64,000 bases of DNA from Flavobacterium jumunjinense (GCF_021650975.2 NZ_CP091285.1:3844001-3908000), one strand, 5' to 3'. Counted from the first letter of the stretch, positions 10,265 to 19,077 are shown. The notes: generated by a model not told the origin, from the letters alone. Made by a program: numbers and translations.

Positions 10265-10999
10265 ATGAGAACAACTGCAAAAAAATTAAGATTCCTTACA
10301 GCTTATGCTACAATAATGACGGTACTATTAACTTCGTTAGTTTTATTTTCTTTCCATAAAATAAATAAAATTGAAAACTTTGAAGAAATCAATGTAAAAC
10401 GAATTAATATTTTAGAAAACGATGGAACCATTAGAATGGTAATTAGTAATAAAGAAAAACAACATTCTGGACGAATGGACGGTAAAGATTGGGAAAAAAG
10501 AGAACGTCCTTCTGGAATGATTTTCTTTAACGATGAAGGAGACGAATGTGGTGGACTAATCTATCAGGCTAAAAAAACAGAAAAAGGAATAGTAGCTGGA
10601 ATGTCTATTACAATGGATCAACACAAAAACGACCAAGTATTACAACTATCCAATCAAGAATTTGTGAAAGATGGTAAGTTAACTTCACAACGTGGTATTC
10701 ACATTAATGCCATCAATTATGAATCGAAAGCAAATTTAACGAAACAATTAATAGAAGAGGCTAATAAAATTGAAGACACGAAACTTAGAAATACTAAATT
10801 AAACGAAATTTATAAAGAACACACAAGCAAAAACCTCCTATTCTTAGGGAAAACAAAAGGAAACTCGCAAGGACTTTTCATAAGTGATCCACAAGGGAAC
10901 CCAAAAATGATGATCTATGTAGATGACAAGGGAGAACCAAAAATTCAAACCTTAAATGAAAAAGGAGAAGTTAAAGATTTTTTAATCCTTGAAAAATAA
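10265..10999 (+). CDS. Membrane-anchored protein of unknown function
   Basis: A 244-residue protein with one N-terminal membrane segment (about 12-30: AYATIMTVLLTSLVLFSF) followed by a hydrophilic extracytoplasmic region. The body contains repeated strand-turn elements (INILENDGTIRMVISNKE; GMIFFNDEGDECGGLIY; GLFISDPQGNPKMMIYVDDKGEPKI) that look like a beta-repeat fold with Asn/Asp-Gly turns. I do not recognise a named domain. It has its own promoter candidate and terminator, so it is monocistronic and probably chromosomal core rather than mobile. Confidence 0.75.
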   Translation: MRTTAKKLRFLTAYATIMTVLLTSLVLFSFHKINKIENFEEINVKRINILENDGTIRMVISNKEKQHSGRMDGKDWEKRERPSGMIFFNDEGDECGGLIYQAKKTEKGIVAGMSITMDQHKNDQVLQLSNQEFVKDGKLTSQRGIHINAINYESKANLTKQLIEEANKIEDTKLRNTKLNEIYKEHTSKNLLFLGKTKGNSQGLFISDPQGNPKMMIYVDDKGEPKIQTLNEKGEVKDFLILEK

Positions 11000-11013
11000 A
11001 ATTTAAAAAAAAT

Positions 11014-11047
11014 ATAAGCGTAGCTCAATCACTACGCTTATATTTTT
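11014..11047 (+). terminator. Rho-independent terminator
   Basis: 10-bp perfect stem ATAAGCGTAG / CTACGCTTAT, 8-base loop, followed by ATTTTTT. It separates the unknown membrane protein from the two-component pair. Confidence 0.9.
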
Positions 11048-11071
11048 TCAATCATTACTTATATTTGTAGC

Positions 11072-12091
11072 ATGAATACCATAAACAATCGCTCATTTCT
11101 AAAAAATAGCATTCTTGTTATAGTAGTAATTGTACTAATTAATACGGTTCAAATATTTACACTTTATCAAACCAAAAAATTTGGAGATATTAATTTCTAC
11201 AATATCGAAGATCATATATTTGGAATAATTACCTGTCTTTTTTCCTTTATTAGCACCTATTTATCTTGGCAGTTCATAGCTAAGAAATACACTCAAAAAG
11301 TAATAAAAATTGGACTTACATTTTTAGTAGCCCTACTCCTTTTTAGCTGTATTACAAGTCTGTATTACACATTACTACGTCACTTTGTCTATCATTTAAG
11401 TACCAGTTTGGATATGCTTATTGGAAATATTGTTTTCGGATTAACTACCAATCATCTTTATATTAGTGGCTACACCATTGCTTATCTTCATTTTTCCAAT
11501 GCTAAAAAATTAGCCTTAGATGTTGAACGATTAGAGAAAGAAAAAATCCTTTTTCAATCGAAAATGCTTCAAAAAAACTTAGAACCACACTTTCTATTCA
11601 ATAACCTAAGCGTTTTATCTAATCTTGCCCATAAAAAACCAGAACAAGTAGAAGACTTCATCGATGATTTTTCAGATGTGTATCGTTATTATTTAAAACA
11701 TAATCAACAAGAAATTGTCAGCTTAAAAGAAGAAATTGATTTTATAAATTCCTATATGAATTTAATCCAAAAGCGTTTCAATACCGCCTATCTACTTTCG
11801 CTTTCTATTGAAGACAAATCGGGTTATATAGTACCTTGCACCTTACAATTGTGCCTTGAAAATGCTATAAAACACAATTTCGGAAGTACCGAAAAGCCAT
11901 TGCATATTACTATTGAGCGCATAGAGAATCAAATCGTAATAAAAAATGAATTCCGACCTGTAGAAACATTAAAAAGCTCTAAATTAGGCAATCAATATTT
12001 GAAAAATCAATATCAAATAATGTTCAATCAAAGCATAACATTCGAAACCACAAGCACACATTATATCGTCAAAATACCCATTATACAATGA
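11072..12091 (+). CDS. LytS-like sensor histidine kinase
   Basis: A 339-residue kinase with four predicted membrane segments in the first 140 residues, a short coiled coil (VERLEKEKILFQSKM) and the His_kinase motif LEPHFLFNNLSVLSNL (phosphoacceptor His about 174), then an ATPase N-box CLENAIKHN. It overlaps the response-regulator gene by four bases (ATGA), so the pair is translationally coupled. A perfect -7-like TATATTTG sits at 11060-11067, only five bases before the ATG, which would make the mRNA leaderless if used. The signal sensed is unknown. Confidence 0.9.
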   Translation: MNTINNRSFLKNSILVIVVIVLINTVQIFTLYQTKKFGDINFYNIEDHIFGIITCLFSFISTYLSWQFIAKKYTQKVIKIGLTFLVALLLFSCITSLYYTLLRHFVYHLSTSLDMLIGNIVFGLTTNHLYISGYTIAYLHFSNAKKLALDVERLEKEKILFQSKMLQKNLEPHFLFNNLSVLSNLAHKKPEQVEDFIDDFSDVYRYYLKHNQQEIVSLKEEIDFINSYMNLIQKRFNTAYLLSLSIEDKSGYIVPCTLQLCLENAIKHNFGSTEKPLHITIERIENQIVIKNEFRPVETLKSSKLGNQYLKNQYQIMFNQSITFETTSTHYIVKIPIIQ

Positions 12092-12840
12092 AAGTACTCA
12101 TTATAGAAGATGAAGATTTAAACGCAGAAACTATTGTTAACCACATTCATAGGTATGATGCTACATTACAAATTGTTGCACATTTAAAGAGTAAAGCAGC
12201 AATAGAAGATTGGTTACTTCAAAACAATAGTGTTGATCTTGTTTTCTCAGATATTGAATTATTAGACGGCAATGTATTTTCGTTATTAAAAGAAAACAAA
12301 ATTGCTGCGCCCATAATATTTACAACTGCCTACGATACGTTCTATCAAGATGCCTTCGATAGTAACGGAATTGCCTATCTTTTAAAACCAATTAGTTACA
12401 AAAGATTCGAAGCAGCCATGCATAAATTTCAAAACCTAAAAGGCAATGAAAAGCAACAAGATTGGGAAAAAATTGCTACTACACTACTCAAAAGTACAGC
12501 TAACTATAAAGAGCGAATCATTATTAAAAACAATAATGAAATAACTATTCTAAACACTAAAAACATAGCCGCCCTACTCACCGATGCTGGAAAATGTATT
12601 GCAATTGACGAAGATGGAAAAGAACATACTTTTAGAGACAAAATAAGCGACTTGGTCGCACAATTAGATCCAAACATTTTTTTTCAAATCAATAGAAGCG
12701 AAATTATAAACCTCAATTATATTCAAAAAATAGAAACCTATTTTAATGATCGATTACTCATTAAAATTAAAAACTATAAAAACAAACTAACCACTAGCAC
12801 ATCCATTACACCACAATTTAAACGTTGGTTAGAAAAATAA
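12088..12840 (+). CDS. LytTR-family response regulator
   Basis: A 250-residue regulator: receiver domain (about 1-120) with acidic pocket KVLIIEDED, phosphorylatable Asp in FSDIELLDG, Thr in FTTAYDTF and Lys in YLLKPISY; then a C-terminal LytTR DNA-binding domain (about 150-248) with the family's FFQINRSEIINLNYIQ segment. It works with the overlapping upstream kinase. The targets are not evident here; the neighbouring ChrA and small membrane protein are candidates by proximity only. Confidence 0.93.
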   Translation: MKVLIIEDEDLNAETIVNHIHRYDATLQIVAHLKSKAAIEDWLLQNNSVDLVFSDIELLDGNVFSLLKENKIAAPIIFTTAYDTFYQDAFDSNGIAYLLKPISYKRFEAAMHKFQNLKGNEKQQDWEKIATTLLKSTANYKERIIIKNNNEITILNTKNIAALLTDAGKCIAIDEDGKEHTFRDKISDLVAQLDPNIFFQINRSEIINLNYIQKIETYFNDRLLIKIKNYKNKLTTSTSITPQFKRWLEK

Positions 12841-12871
12841 CAAAACTTTTTTATAAAACACTACACAATCC

Positions 12872-12879
12872 TATCTTTG
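12872..12879 (+). promoter_or_regulatory. Candidate -7 promoter element
   Basis: TATCTTTG fits TANNTTTG and lies 16 bases before the ATG at 12896. The expected -33 position holds TTTT rather than TTTG. It would drive the small membrane protein and chrA. Confidence 0.4.
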
Positions 12880-12895
12880 AAAAAAGAAAAGCAAA

Positions 12896-13252
12896 ATGAC
12901 TAATTTCACCCAATATCCAAAACTAAACCAACTCTTCTTCATAAGAATAAGTATAGTTATCCTATTCGGTATAGCAATTAGTTACTTTATTATAAACATC
13001 AGTAATACACTAGATACCATAGAAAACAGCATATATATAGCTATTAATAAAGATTCTGACATACAAATAGTAAAAAAGCAATTGGAGTTAGAAATGTTAA
13101 TGAACGAAGCAAGAACCACCATACAAAATAACATTAGCTATTTATTCATATGCATAATAATTGGAATGCAACTAATGAATAGAAATAGTGACAAAACCAC
13201 CAAAGAGAATAAAAGACTTGATGAACTAGAAAATAGCAATCAAAATGAATAA
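12896..13252 (+). CDS. Small two-segment membrane protein, unknown
   Basis: A 118-residue protein with two hydrophobic segments (about 14-37 and 81-95) flanking a helical charged region, and a Lys/Glu/Asn-rich tail. No recognisable domain. Its end overlaps the start of chrA by 8 bases in another frame, which suggests translational coupling and a shared transcript. Confidence 0.7.
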   Translation: MTNFTQYPKLNQLFFIRISIVILFGIAISYFIINISNTLDTIENSIYIAINKDSDIQIVKKQLELEMLMNEARTTIQNNISYLFICIIIGMQLMNRNSDKTTKENKRLDELENSNQNE

Positions 13253-14354
13253 AAACCTAAAAGAAGTAGCCCTACTCTTCTTCAAACTAGGAAGCATAGC
13301 TTTTGGAGGTCCAGCAGCACACATTGCCATGATGGAAGACGAAGTGGTCAAAAAAAGACAATGGATAACGCAACAACATTTTCTAGATATGGTGGGCGCT
13401 ACCAATTTAATTCCTGGTCCCAACTCTACCGAAATGACCATGCATTGCGGACACGAAAGAGCGGGTTGGAAAGGATTAATTGTTGCAGGAGTATGCTTCG
13501 TTTTCCCTGCTGTAGTAATAACCATGCTATTCGCGTGGTTGTATCAAGAATACGGACAATTGCCAAATGTGCAACCCTTTCTATACGGCATCAAACCCGC
13601 AGTTATTGCCATTATTATTGGTGCAGTATATACATTAGGCAAAAAAGCCCTAAAAAACACAACACTAGGTATATTGGGTGTACTAACACTAATTGCCTGT
13701 TTATTAGGAGTACACGAAATTATAGCCCTTTTTACCTGTGGTAGTATTGGCATAATGATCTATCACTTTAAAAATTCAAAAAACAACCTAAACAGTTTCA
13801 CACCATTAGTACTGTTTCAAATTACTGCATCGGCAAGTAGTTTAAAAGTATTATGGGCATTCCTAAAAGTAGGAGCACTATTATATGGTGGTGGCTATGT
13901 ACTGTTTGCCTTTCTAGATGCCGAATTAGTAAGCACAGGACTACTCACCCGACAAGAACTAATAGATGCTGTAGCCGTTGGACAGTTTACACCTGGGCCC
14001 GTACTTTCCACAGCCACATTTATCGGTTGGCAACTCAACGGATTTTGGGGAGCAATAGCCGCTACTATTGGAATATTTCTACCCTCATTTATATTCGTAG
14101 CCATCCTTAACCCAATCATTCCAAAAATGAGGAAATCCAAAGCCATAGCTTCATTTCTCGATGCTGTCAACATTGCAGCAGTTGCCTTAATTGTAGCCGT
14201 TTGTATTGAAATGGGAAAAGACACCCTAACCGACTGGAGAACTATACTAATAGCACTACTCAGCCTTATCGTTGTGTTTGTCTTTAAAAAAATGAACAGC
14301 GCTTTCATTGTTATAGCAAGCGCTATTTTTGGTTATTTACTATCTTTAATTTAA
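13245..14354 (+). CDS. chrA: Chromate transporter ChrA, two-domain form
   Basis: A 369-residue membrane protein with two homologous CHR domains. The first has GSIAFGGPAAHIAMMEDEVV and NLIPGPNSTEM; the second has GALLYGGGYVLFAFLDAE and GQFTPGPVLSTATFIG. About ten to twelve membrane segments are predicted. The family exports chromate, probably by proton-driven antiport, and the two-domain form is the complete transporter. It starts within the end of the preceding small membrane gene, and a TPR protein follows 4 bases later, so the three are likely one operon. Confidence 0.92.
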   Translation: MNKNLKEVALLFFKLGSIAFGGPAAHIAMMEDEVVKKRQWITQQHFLDMVGATNLIPGPNSTEMTMHCGHERAGWKGLIVAGVCFVFPAVVITMLFAWLYQEYGQLPNVQPFLYGIKPAVIAIIIGAVYTLGKKALKNTTLGILGVLTLIACLLGVHEIIALFTCGSIGIMIYHFKNSKNNLNSFTPLVLFQITASASSLKVLWAFLKVGALLYGGGYVLFAFLDAELVSTGLLTRQELIDAVAVGQFTPGPVLSTATFIGWQLNGFWGAIAATIGIFLPSFIFVAILNPIIPKMRKSKAIASFLDAVNIAAVALIVAVCIEMGKDTLTDWRTILIALLSLIVVFVFKKMNSAFIVIASAIFGYLLSLI

Positions 14355-14358
14355 ACCT

Positions 14359-15162
14359 ATGAAAAAAATAATCGCATTACTCCTCCTATTCACTTCTTTT
14401 TTAGCAATTAGTCAAAAGAAAATGATGAAAAAAGTAGCAACCGCTTTTGAATATTATAAAAATGATGAAAAACTAAAAGCAGTCACAATTTTTCAAGAAG
14501 TAATTAAAGAATACCCCAAATCCGATTATTACGGGAAAAACCTGTATAATATTCCAACCATTTACCAAGAGTTAGGCGAAACAGATTTAGCGATAGAATG
14601 GTATAAAAAAGTACTAGAAGATAATAAAATTAAAGATTCAGAAGAAGATCATTCTAGAGGAATATTCGAAACCAATGCTAATTATAAACATTATTCCGCA
14701 ACAAATATTGGAGTAATCAACTATAACAATAAAAACTATACCGAAACATTAAAATACTACAAATTAGCAGCAACTACATATCCTTACTTTAATAGTTCAG
14801 AAACCGATTTAAAGCTAAATAAAATAAAAATCAGTAGTTACATTGCAGATTGCTACATACATCTAAAAGAAATCGATAGTGCAATCGTTGTTCTATTACC
14901 ACATGCATTAACAACAAGTCCAACGTTAAAAAATCAAGCAAGTGAAAAAATAATGCAATTGCTACACGACAATAATAAAAAACAATCATTCAAAACAGAA
15001 TTCGAAAAAGCGATAGAAAGTGCAAGAACATCTCCAAAGGGTATCATCTTAACGTGCTATAACATAGAAATAGAATTAATCCCCTATTCAGACGAAGAAT
15101 TAACAACCGAATATTTAAAAAACACCAACTTATATAAAGAAGTAAATAAAACCGACAATTAA
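14359..15162 (+). CDS. Secreted TPR-repeat protein, unknown role
   Basis: A 267-residue protein with a signal peptide (LLLFTSFLAISQ) and tetratricopeptide-like helical repeats from about residue 25 to 200 (AFEYYKNDEKLKAVTIFQEVIKEYP-type units and ETDLAIEWYKKVL). TPR domains mediate protein contacts, probably in the periplasm here. It follows chrA by 4 bases and is likely co-transcribed; there is no known link between the two functions. Confidence 0.8.
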   Translation: MKKIIALLLLFTSFLAISQKKMMKKVATAFEYYKNDEKLKAVTIFQEVIKEYPKSDYYGKNLYNIPTIYQELGETDLAIEWYKKVLEDNKIKDSEEDHSRGIFETNANYKHYSATNIGVINYNNKNYTETLKYYKLAATTYPYFNSSETDLKLNKIKISSYIADCYIHLKEIDSAIVVLLPHALTTSPTLKNQASEKIMQLLHDNNKKQSFKTEFEKAIESARTSPKGIILTCYNIEIELIPYSDEELTTEYLKNTNLYKEVNKTDN

Positions 15163-15174
15163 TTCCATATAATA

Positions 15175-15255
15175 ATGAAGCAAATAATCCTGCTGTTTTT
15201 ATTTATAACGCTATTTAATTTGGCATGCAGGATAATTACAAACTTTCAAACATAG
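15175..15255 (+). CDS. Tiny ORF with lipoprotein-like signal, possible fragment
   Basis: An ATG at 15175 opens 26 codons whose first 18 residues (MKQIILLLFLFITLFNLA then Cys) look like a complete lipoprotein signal, followed by only eight residues. It may be a mini-lipoprotein or the surviving 5' end of a gene lost at the edge of the mobile region. It is 12 bases downstream of the TPR gene. Confidence 0.3.
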   Translation: MKQIILLFLFITLFNLACRIITNFQT

Positions 15256-15388
15256 CTTAAGCATCCAACAAATTATTAATTATTCTTTTTAAGGAGCACC
15301 ACCAAAGTGCCCCACAGCACACTCCCCCCGCTATTCGCTATAGCTGTCATTGCATCGTTCCTAGCAATAACAGGCTGTCGCTACTATC
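15256..15388. repeat. GC-rich non-coding pocket, left half (split by IS)
   Basis: From about 15290 the sequence turns unusually GC-rich for this genome (runs such as CACACTCCCCCCGC and GTGCCCCACAG) with no open frame. It continues beyond the insertion sequence at 16838 (GGGGCTACCCAACCACC). It looks like a distinct non-coding repeat of Bacteroidota genomes that the IS4 element landed in; its function is unknown. Confidence 0.45.
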
Positions 15389-16828
15389 CTACCGTGTGGA
15401 CACATCTATATTTTCACTATTTTAGACCAAATATAAATTATGCGTAGACATTTTACTGATATTGAAGATTCTCGATTACTTAGACGAAGTAATTTGATTT
15501 TGGACAGTTTATTTTGTAATAGTGTTCATTCTATTCGACAAATCACCCAAAATGAATCGGAGTGTAAAGCTTTTTATCGTTTTTTACAGAATAATAGGAT
15601 CTCAGAATCAAAATTAATCAAAAATATGTCTTCTAATTGTATCACTTCCTGTTTAGATAAAACAGTTTTATGCATACAAGACACAAGTGAAGTAAATCTT
15701 TATAATCATAAAAATAGGATTAAAAAGGACGGATTCATTGGCACTACTAATGCTGCAAAAGGTGGGATTGGCTTTTTATTGCACCCTAGCTTTGTTGTTG
15801 ATGCTTATAATTTCATTCCTTATGGTTTTTCTGATGTTAAAATATGGAATAGACCTCTAGAGAAACTTACAAAACAGGAAAGAAATTACAATAAATTACC
15901 TATTGAAGAAAAAGAATCATACAAGTGGATAGAATCTTCTGAAAAATCAAAAGAAGCTCTAGAGAAGGCAAAAAAAATCATCATAATCCAAGATAGAGAA
16001 GGTGATATTTATGAGCAATTTGCGATAGTACCTGATGAAAAGACAGAGTTGCTAGTAAGGGCTAGAGCCAACAGAACATTATTAAATAAGATAAAATTAT
16101 TTGACTTTATAGCTAATGAGCCTCTTCAAGGAAAATATACCATTGCACTAGAAGGAGATAAACGAAGAAACATAAGTAAGCGAGAAGCTACTTTAGAGGT
16201 AAGGTTTTCAGCTGTTACTATTCAAAAAAACGATTTAGTTTCGAAAAATGCACCAGATAGTGTTGATTTATATATTATAGAAGCGAAAGAAATTGGTGAG
16301 AATATTGAAAATCCAATATGTTGGAAACTATTAACAACTATTAAAGTTTTAGATTTAGAAACTGCTTTACAATGTATTGATTGGTATACCTGTAGATGGG
16401 TAATAGAAGAAATTTTTAGGATACTAAAAAAAGAAGGATTTAATATAGAAGCCAGTGAATTAGGTTCAGCTAAATCCATCCGAAAATTAACTTTAATGAT
16501 GATGGAAACAATTGTTAAGCTATTTTTAATGCAAATAGCCTACGATATGCCAGAACATGAAATAGAATCAAGAAGTTGTTTTACCAATCAAGAACTTGAA
16601 TGTTTAGAATATCAGATAATAAAATTAGAAGGTAAAACAGAAAAATTAAAAAATCCTTATAAAGAAAAGGATTTGAAAAGATATGTATGGGCAATTGCTA
16701 GACTTGGAGGATGGAAAGGATATACTAGTGCTCGAAAACCTGGAATAACTACTTTTTCTATTGGAATTCAAAAATTCGCTTCAATTATGCAAGGATGGCA
16801 ATTATTTCAAGATGTGTCCACACGGTAG
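15389..16828 (+). mobile_element. Complete IS4-family (IS50-like) insertion sequence
   Basis: The element is 1440 bp with perfect 19-bp terminal inverted repeats (CTACCGTGTGGACACATCT at 15389-15407; its complement at 16810-16828). It is flanked by a 9-bp direct duplication GCTACTATC at 15380-15388 and 16829-16837. The 9-bp duplication fits IS4/IS50. It carries one intact transposase gene and looks recently inserted. Confidence 0.95.
15440..16828 (+). CDS. IS4-family transposase (Tn5/IS50-like)
   Basis: A 462-residue DDE transposase. It has an N-terminal DNA-binding part, first catalytic Asp in CIQDTSEVNLY, second in IIIQDREGDIYEQF, and the IS4 signature Y-(2)-R-(3)-E-(6)-K in YTCRWVIEEIFRILKK, which includes the catalytic Glu. 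The TAG stop forms the last three bases of the right inverted repeat, so gene and element end together. The frame is intact and the length is normal for the IS50 group, so it is likely active. Confidence 0.95.
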   Translation: MRRHFTDIEDSRLLRRSNLILDSLFCNSVHSIRQITQNESECKAFYRFLQNNRISESKLIKNMSSNCITSCLDKTVLCIQDTSEVNLYNHKNRIKKDGFIGTTNAAKGGIGFLLHPSFVVDAYNFIPYGFSDVKIWNRPLEKLTKQERNYNKLPIEEKESYKWIESSEKSKEALEKAKKIIIIQDREGDIYEQFAIVPDEKTELLVRARANRTLLNKIKLFDFIANEPLQGKYTIALEGDKRRNISKREATLEVRFSAVTIQKNDLVSKNAPDSVDLYIIEAKEIGENIENPICWKLLTTIKVLDLETALQCIDWYTCRWVIEEIFRILKKEGFNIEASELGSAKSIRKLTLMMMETIVKLFLMQIAYDMPEHEIESRSCFTNQELECLEYQIIKLEGKTEKLKNPYKEKDLKRYVWAIARLGGWKGYTSARKPGITTFSIGIQKFASIMQGWQLFQDVSTR

Positions 16829-16950
16829 GCTACTATCGGGGCTACCCAACCACCTTTGTTTTTTTAAACACATTTTCAATAGTTGCCCAACACAAAACAC
16901 ATCGGTAAACACACACAAACAGCTATTTACAAAAAATCATTTTTTTGGAT
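16829..16950. repeat. GC-rich non-coding pocket, right half
   Basis: This continues the interrupted pocket after the 9-bp target duplication. The first 20 bases are GC-rich, then the sequence becomes AC-rich (CACAAAACACATCGGTAAAC). No gene is seen; it leads directly into the tandem repeats. Confidence 0.4.
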
Positions 16951-17280
16951 GCTAAACGCACTGCGTCTGGGGCAAAAAAATACTTTTGACGCTAAACGCA
17001 CTGCGTCTGGGGTGAAAAAAACACTTTTGACGCTAAACGCACTGCGTCTGAGGTGAAAAAAATACTTTTGACGCTAAACGCACTGCGTCTGAGGTGAAAA
17101 AAACACTTTTGACGCTAAACGCACTGCGTCTGGGGTGAAAAAAATACTTTTGACGCTAAACGCACTGCGTCTGAGGTAAAAAAAACACTTTTGACGCTAA
17201 ACGCACTGCGTCTGAGGTAAAAAAACACTTTTGACGCTAAACGCACTGCGTCTGAAGTAGAAAAAACGCTTTTCACGCTA
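16951..17280. repeat. 41-bp tandem repeat, eight full copies plus a remnant
   Basis: The core GCTAAACGCACTGCGTCTG starts at 16951, 16991, 17032, 17073, 17114, 17155, 17196 and 17236, a period of 40-41 bases, with a degenerate start at 17277. Each unit holds the inverted repeat GACGC...GCGTC and a homopolymer A linker of varying length. Since 41 is not a multiple of 3, no protein repeat is encoded. It lies about 100 bases upstream of the DUF6261-type gene and may be a protein-binding array or a variable-number locus. Confidence 0.9.
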
Positions 17281-17382
17281 AATATTCTGTTTCTAAACTG
17301 AAATATTAAAATTTTTATAAATTTTCTCAACTTATTAAAAAAATAAATATTTTCGTTGTTCAACAATTATAAACAATACAAC

Positions 17383-18129
17383 ATGAAAGAGTTACAATCT
17401 TTAAGTTTAACAAGATTAACTAATCTTGAGTTTGGGCAGCACGCAAAAAGCGTATTAAACGGCATTACTACTTTAAACAATGCTACCGATGAAGGTTTTA
17501 CAAACTACCTCGCACAATTAGCAACCAACATCGACAACTATGACAGAGCCATGATACAGGTTCAGAAAAGCGATGAAACAGACAAAATTGTCCATGCCGA
17601 TCAACTGCGAGACAAAGCAGTAACCGCTCTCAGTCGGTATCTAAGAGTATTCGAACTATCGGAAAACGAAGATGAAGTACTTGCCTACAAAAGCTTAAAT
17701 ACCCTATTAAAAACCTACAAAGGCATCCAAACATGGAACTTTGAAGAAGAAAGCAACGGTATCGACAACCTCGTAAACGATTTAAACGAGGGTAAATACC
17801 TGTCTAGTGTTACTTTACTAAACATGACGAGCTATGTAAACCGAGTAACCACGCGCAACAACGACTTCAAAACCCTCTTTGCAGGGCGCACCCAAGAAGT
17901 AGCCTCTAAAGAAGTATTCGATGTAAAAAAACTAAGAAACAATTTAAAAACCACCTACTCCGATTTGGCAGACTATGTACTTTCTATGTCGAAAAGTAAA
18001 AACACAGCCGAATTCAACAAAGCCTTAGACCTTATAAACACAGTACGAAAGTACTATTCCGATTTGTTAGCCAAAAGAAAAGCAACTACAAAGAACACAC
18101 CCGAAACACCCATTCCACCAATGGAATAA
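17383..18129 (+). CDS. DUF6261-type protein, unknown function
   Basis: A 248-residue, mostly alpha-helical soluble protein beginning MKELQSLSLTRLTNLEFGQHA, which matches the start typical of DUF6261 proteins of Bacteroidota, and ending in a Pro-rich tail (NTPETPIPPME). No signal or membrane segment. The ATG at 17383 is chosen over an in-frame TTG 27 bases earlier because the family starts with MKEL/MKTL. The coding sequence is less AT-rich than its right-hand neighbours. Upstream are the 41-bp tandem repeats; a terminator follows. Confidence 0.75.
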   Translation: MKELQSLSLTRLTNLEFGQHAKSVLNGITTLNNATDEGFTNYLAQLATNIDNYDRAMIQVQKSDETDKIVHADQLRDKAVTALSRYLRVFELSENEDEVLAYKSLNTLLKTYKGIQTWNFEEESNGIDNLVNDLNEGKYLSSVTLLNMTSYVNRVTTRNNDFKTLFAGRTQEVASKEVFDVKKLRNNLKTTYSDLADYVLSMSKSKNTAEFNKALDLINTVRKYYSDLLAKRKATTKNTPETPIPPME

Positions 18130-18134
18130 GAACT

Positions 18135-18162
18135 ATGCCAGCCGAAAGGTTGGCATTTTTTT
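18135..18162 (+). terminator. Rho-independent terminator
   Basis: 9-bp stem ATGCCAGCC / GGTTGGCAT (one G-T pair), GAAA tetraloop, followed by seven T. It ends the DUF6261 transcript and sits at the left border of the cassette array. Confidence 0.92.
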
Positions 18163-18189
18163 GTAGTAATAAAAGCATCAGCAAGAAAA

Positions 18190-18270
18190 ACGATAGATGA
18201 TTTATTATTTATATATTTGAAAGACATATAAAATAGGACACTCATCATACATATAAACAAGTTAGCGGTA
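18190..18270 (+). repeat. Cassette junction A0 (right half only), array left border
   Basis: The stretch resembles the right half of the junction at 22768-23065: GATGATTT, a -7-like TATATTTG (18212-18219), then ACATATAAACAAGTTAGCGG. The terminal GTTAGCGGTA (18261-18270) is partly complementary to TAACCGTTAG (18832-18841) beyond the next gene. No left half precedes it, so this appears to be the array's left end. Confidence 0.5.
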
Positions 18271-18320
18271 AGCGTCGATCCGACCAAAAAACAGAATTGA
18301 CAACTATTAAAAATGACATA

Positions 18321-18785
18321 ATGATAAAAACAATTTTAATAACTTTAACACTTGTAACAACTTTTTGTCTTGGTTTCACTTTTAAATCAATAATAACAAA
18401 AAATAACGACAATAAAATGAAAAAAGTAACAGGAATTGGGGGCGTTTTTTTTAAATGCAAAGACCCAAAAGCAACAACAGAATGGTATCAAAAACACCTT
18501 GGTTTAGACACAAACCCTTATGGTGCAACATTTGAATGGTATGAAAGTCCAGACAGCACAAAAAAAGCACAAACACAATGGACACCATTCGCTGAAAACT
18601 CAAAATACTTCGACAAAGACTTTATGATAAATTACCGAGTAGAAAACTTGGAAGCACTTGTTGATGAACTAAAAAAGGAAGGCGTAACCATTGTGGACAA
18701 AATTGAAACTTTTGATTACGGAAAATTTGTTCATATTCTCGACGGAGAAGGAAACAAAGTTCAACTTTGGGAAGCAGTTGACTAA
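18321..18785 (+). CDS. VOC-superfamily (glyoxalase-like) protein with N-terminal membrane segment
   Basis: A 154-residue protein. Residues 1-22 form a hydrophobic signal or anchor; residues about 33-154 are one vicinal-oxygen-chelate domain (GIGGVFFKCKDPKATTEWYQKHLGL ... KFVHILDGEGNKVQLWEAVD). VOC domains act in dioxygenases, isomerases and antibiotic-resistance proteins; a specific activity cannot be assigned. An internal ATG at 18417 would give the bare VOC domain. It is the first cargo gene of the cassette array, with its own junctions on both sides. Confidence 0.8.
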   Translation: MIKTILITLTLVTTFCLGFTFKSIITKNNDNKMKKVTGIGGVFFKCKDPKATTEWYQKHLGLDTNPYGATFEWYESPDSTKKAQTQWTPFAENSKYFDKDFMINYRVENLEALVDELKKEGVTIVDKIETFDYGKFVHILDGEGNKVQLWEAVD

Positions 18786-18829
18786 ACTAGAAAGTAGACA
18801 AAAACTGAAATTTTATAAACGAAAAAATA

Positions 18830-19060
18830 CCTAACCGTTAGTCGAGTAGTCAGTTCAGCTAGAAACTAACAGCGTTTGCTCTTCAAACTGGTTTAATTCA
18901 TTTTCTGGAACATACATGATTATTAGGATACAAGAGTAGTAAAACAAGGGAAATTTATACACACGTTAGTACTAAAAAGCCTTTCCCTGATGGAATATTT
19001 CATACCTGCTAACGAAAAATTATTAATGAACTTAATTTTGTATTTGGAAACAGATACAAA
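18830..19060 (+). repeat. Cassette junction A1
   Basis: Contains the A-family left half (ACAGCGTTTGCTCTTCAAAC, then TTCATTTTCTGGAAC and AGTAGTAAAAC) but a diverged right half. The left core TAACCGTTAG at 18832 pairs partly with the start of the preceding unit. Confidence 0.6.
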
Positions 19061-19077
19061 GACAAAAAAAGAATAAT

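Noticed and set aside
13361..14308. Alternative-frame ORFs inside chrA on both strands
   Set aside because: They are shadows of the clear ChrA frame, with no signal, motif or start site.
16951..17280. CRISPR array
   Set aside because: The 41-bp units are tandem with only short A-rich linkers, not unique spacers, and no cas genes are in the window.
17115..17366. Minus-strand ORF through the tandem repeats
   Set aside because: The repeating peptide is a by-product of the 41-bp repeat; the frame changes at each unit and there is no start context.
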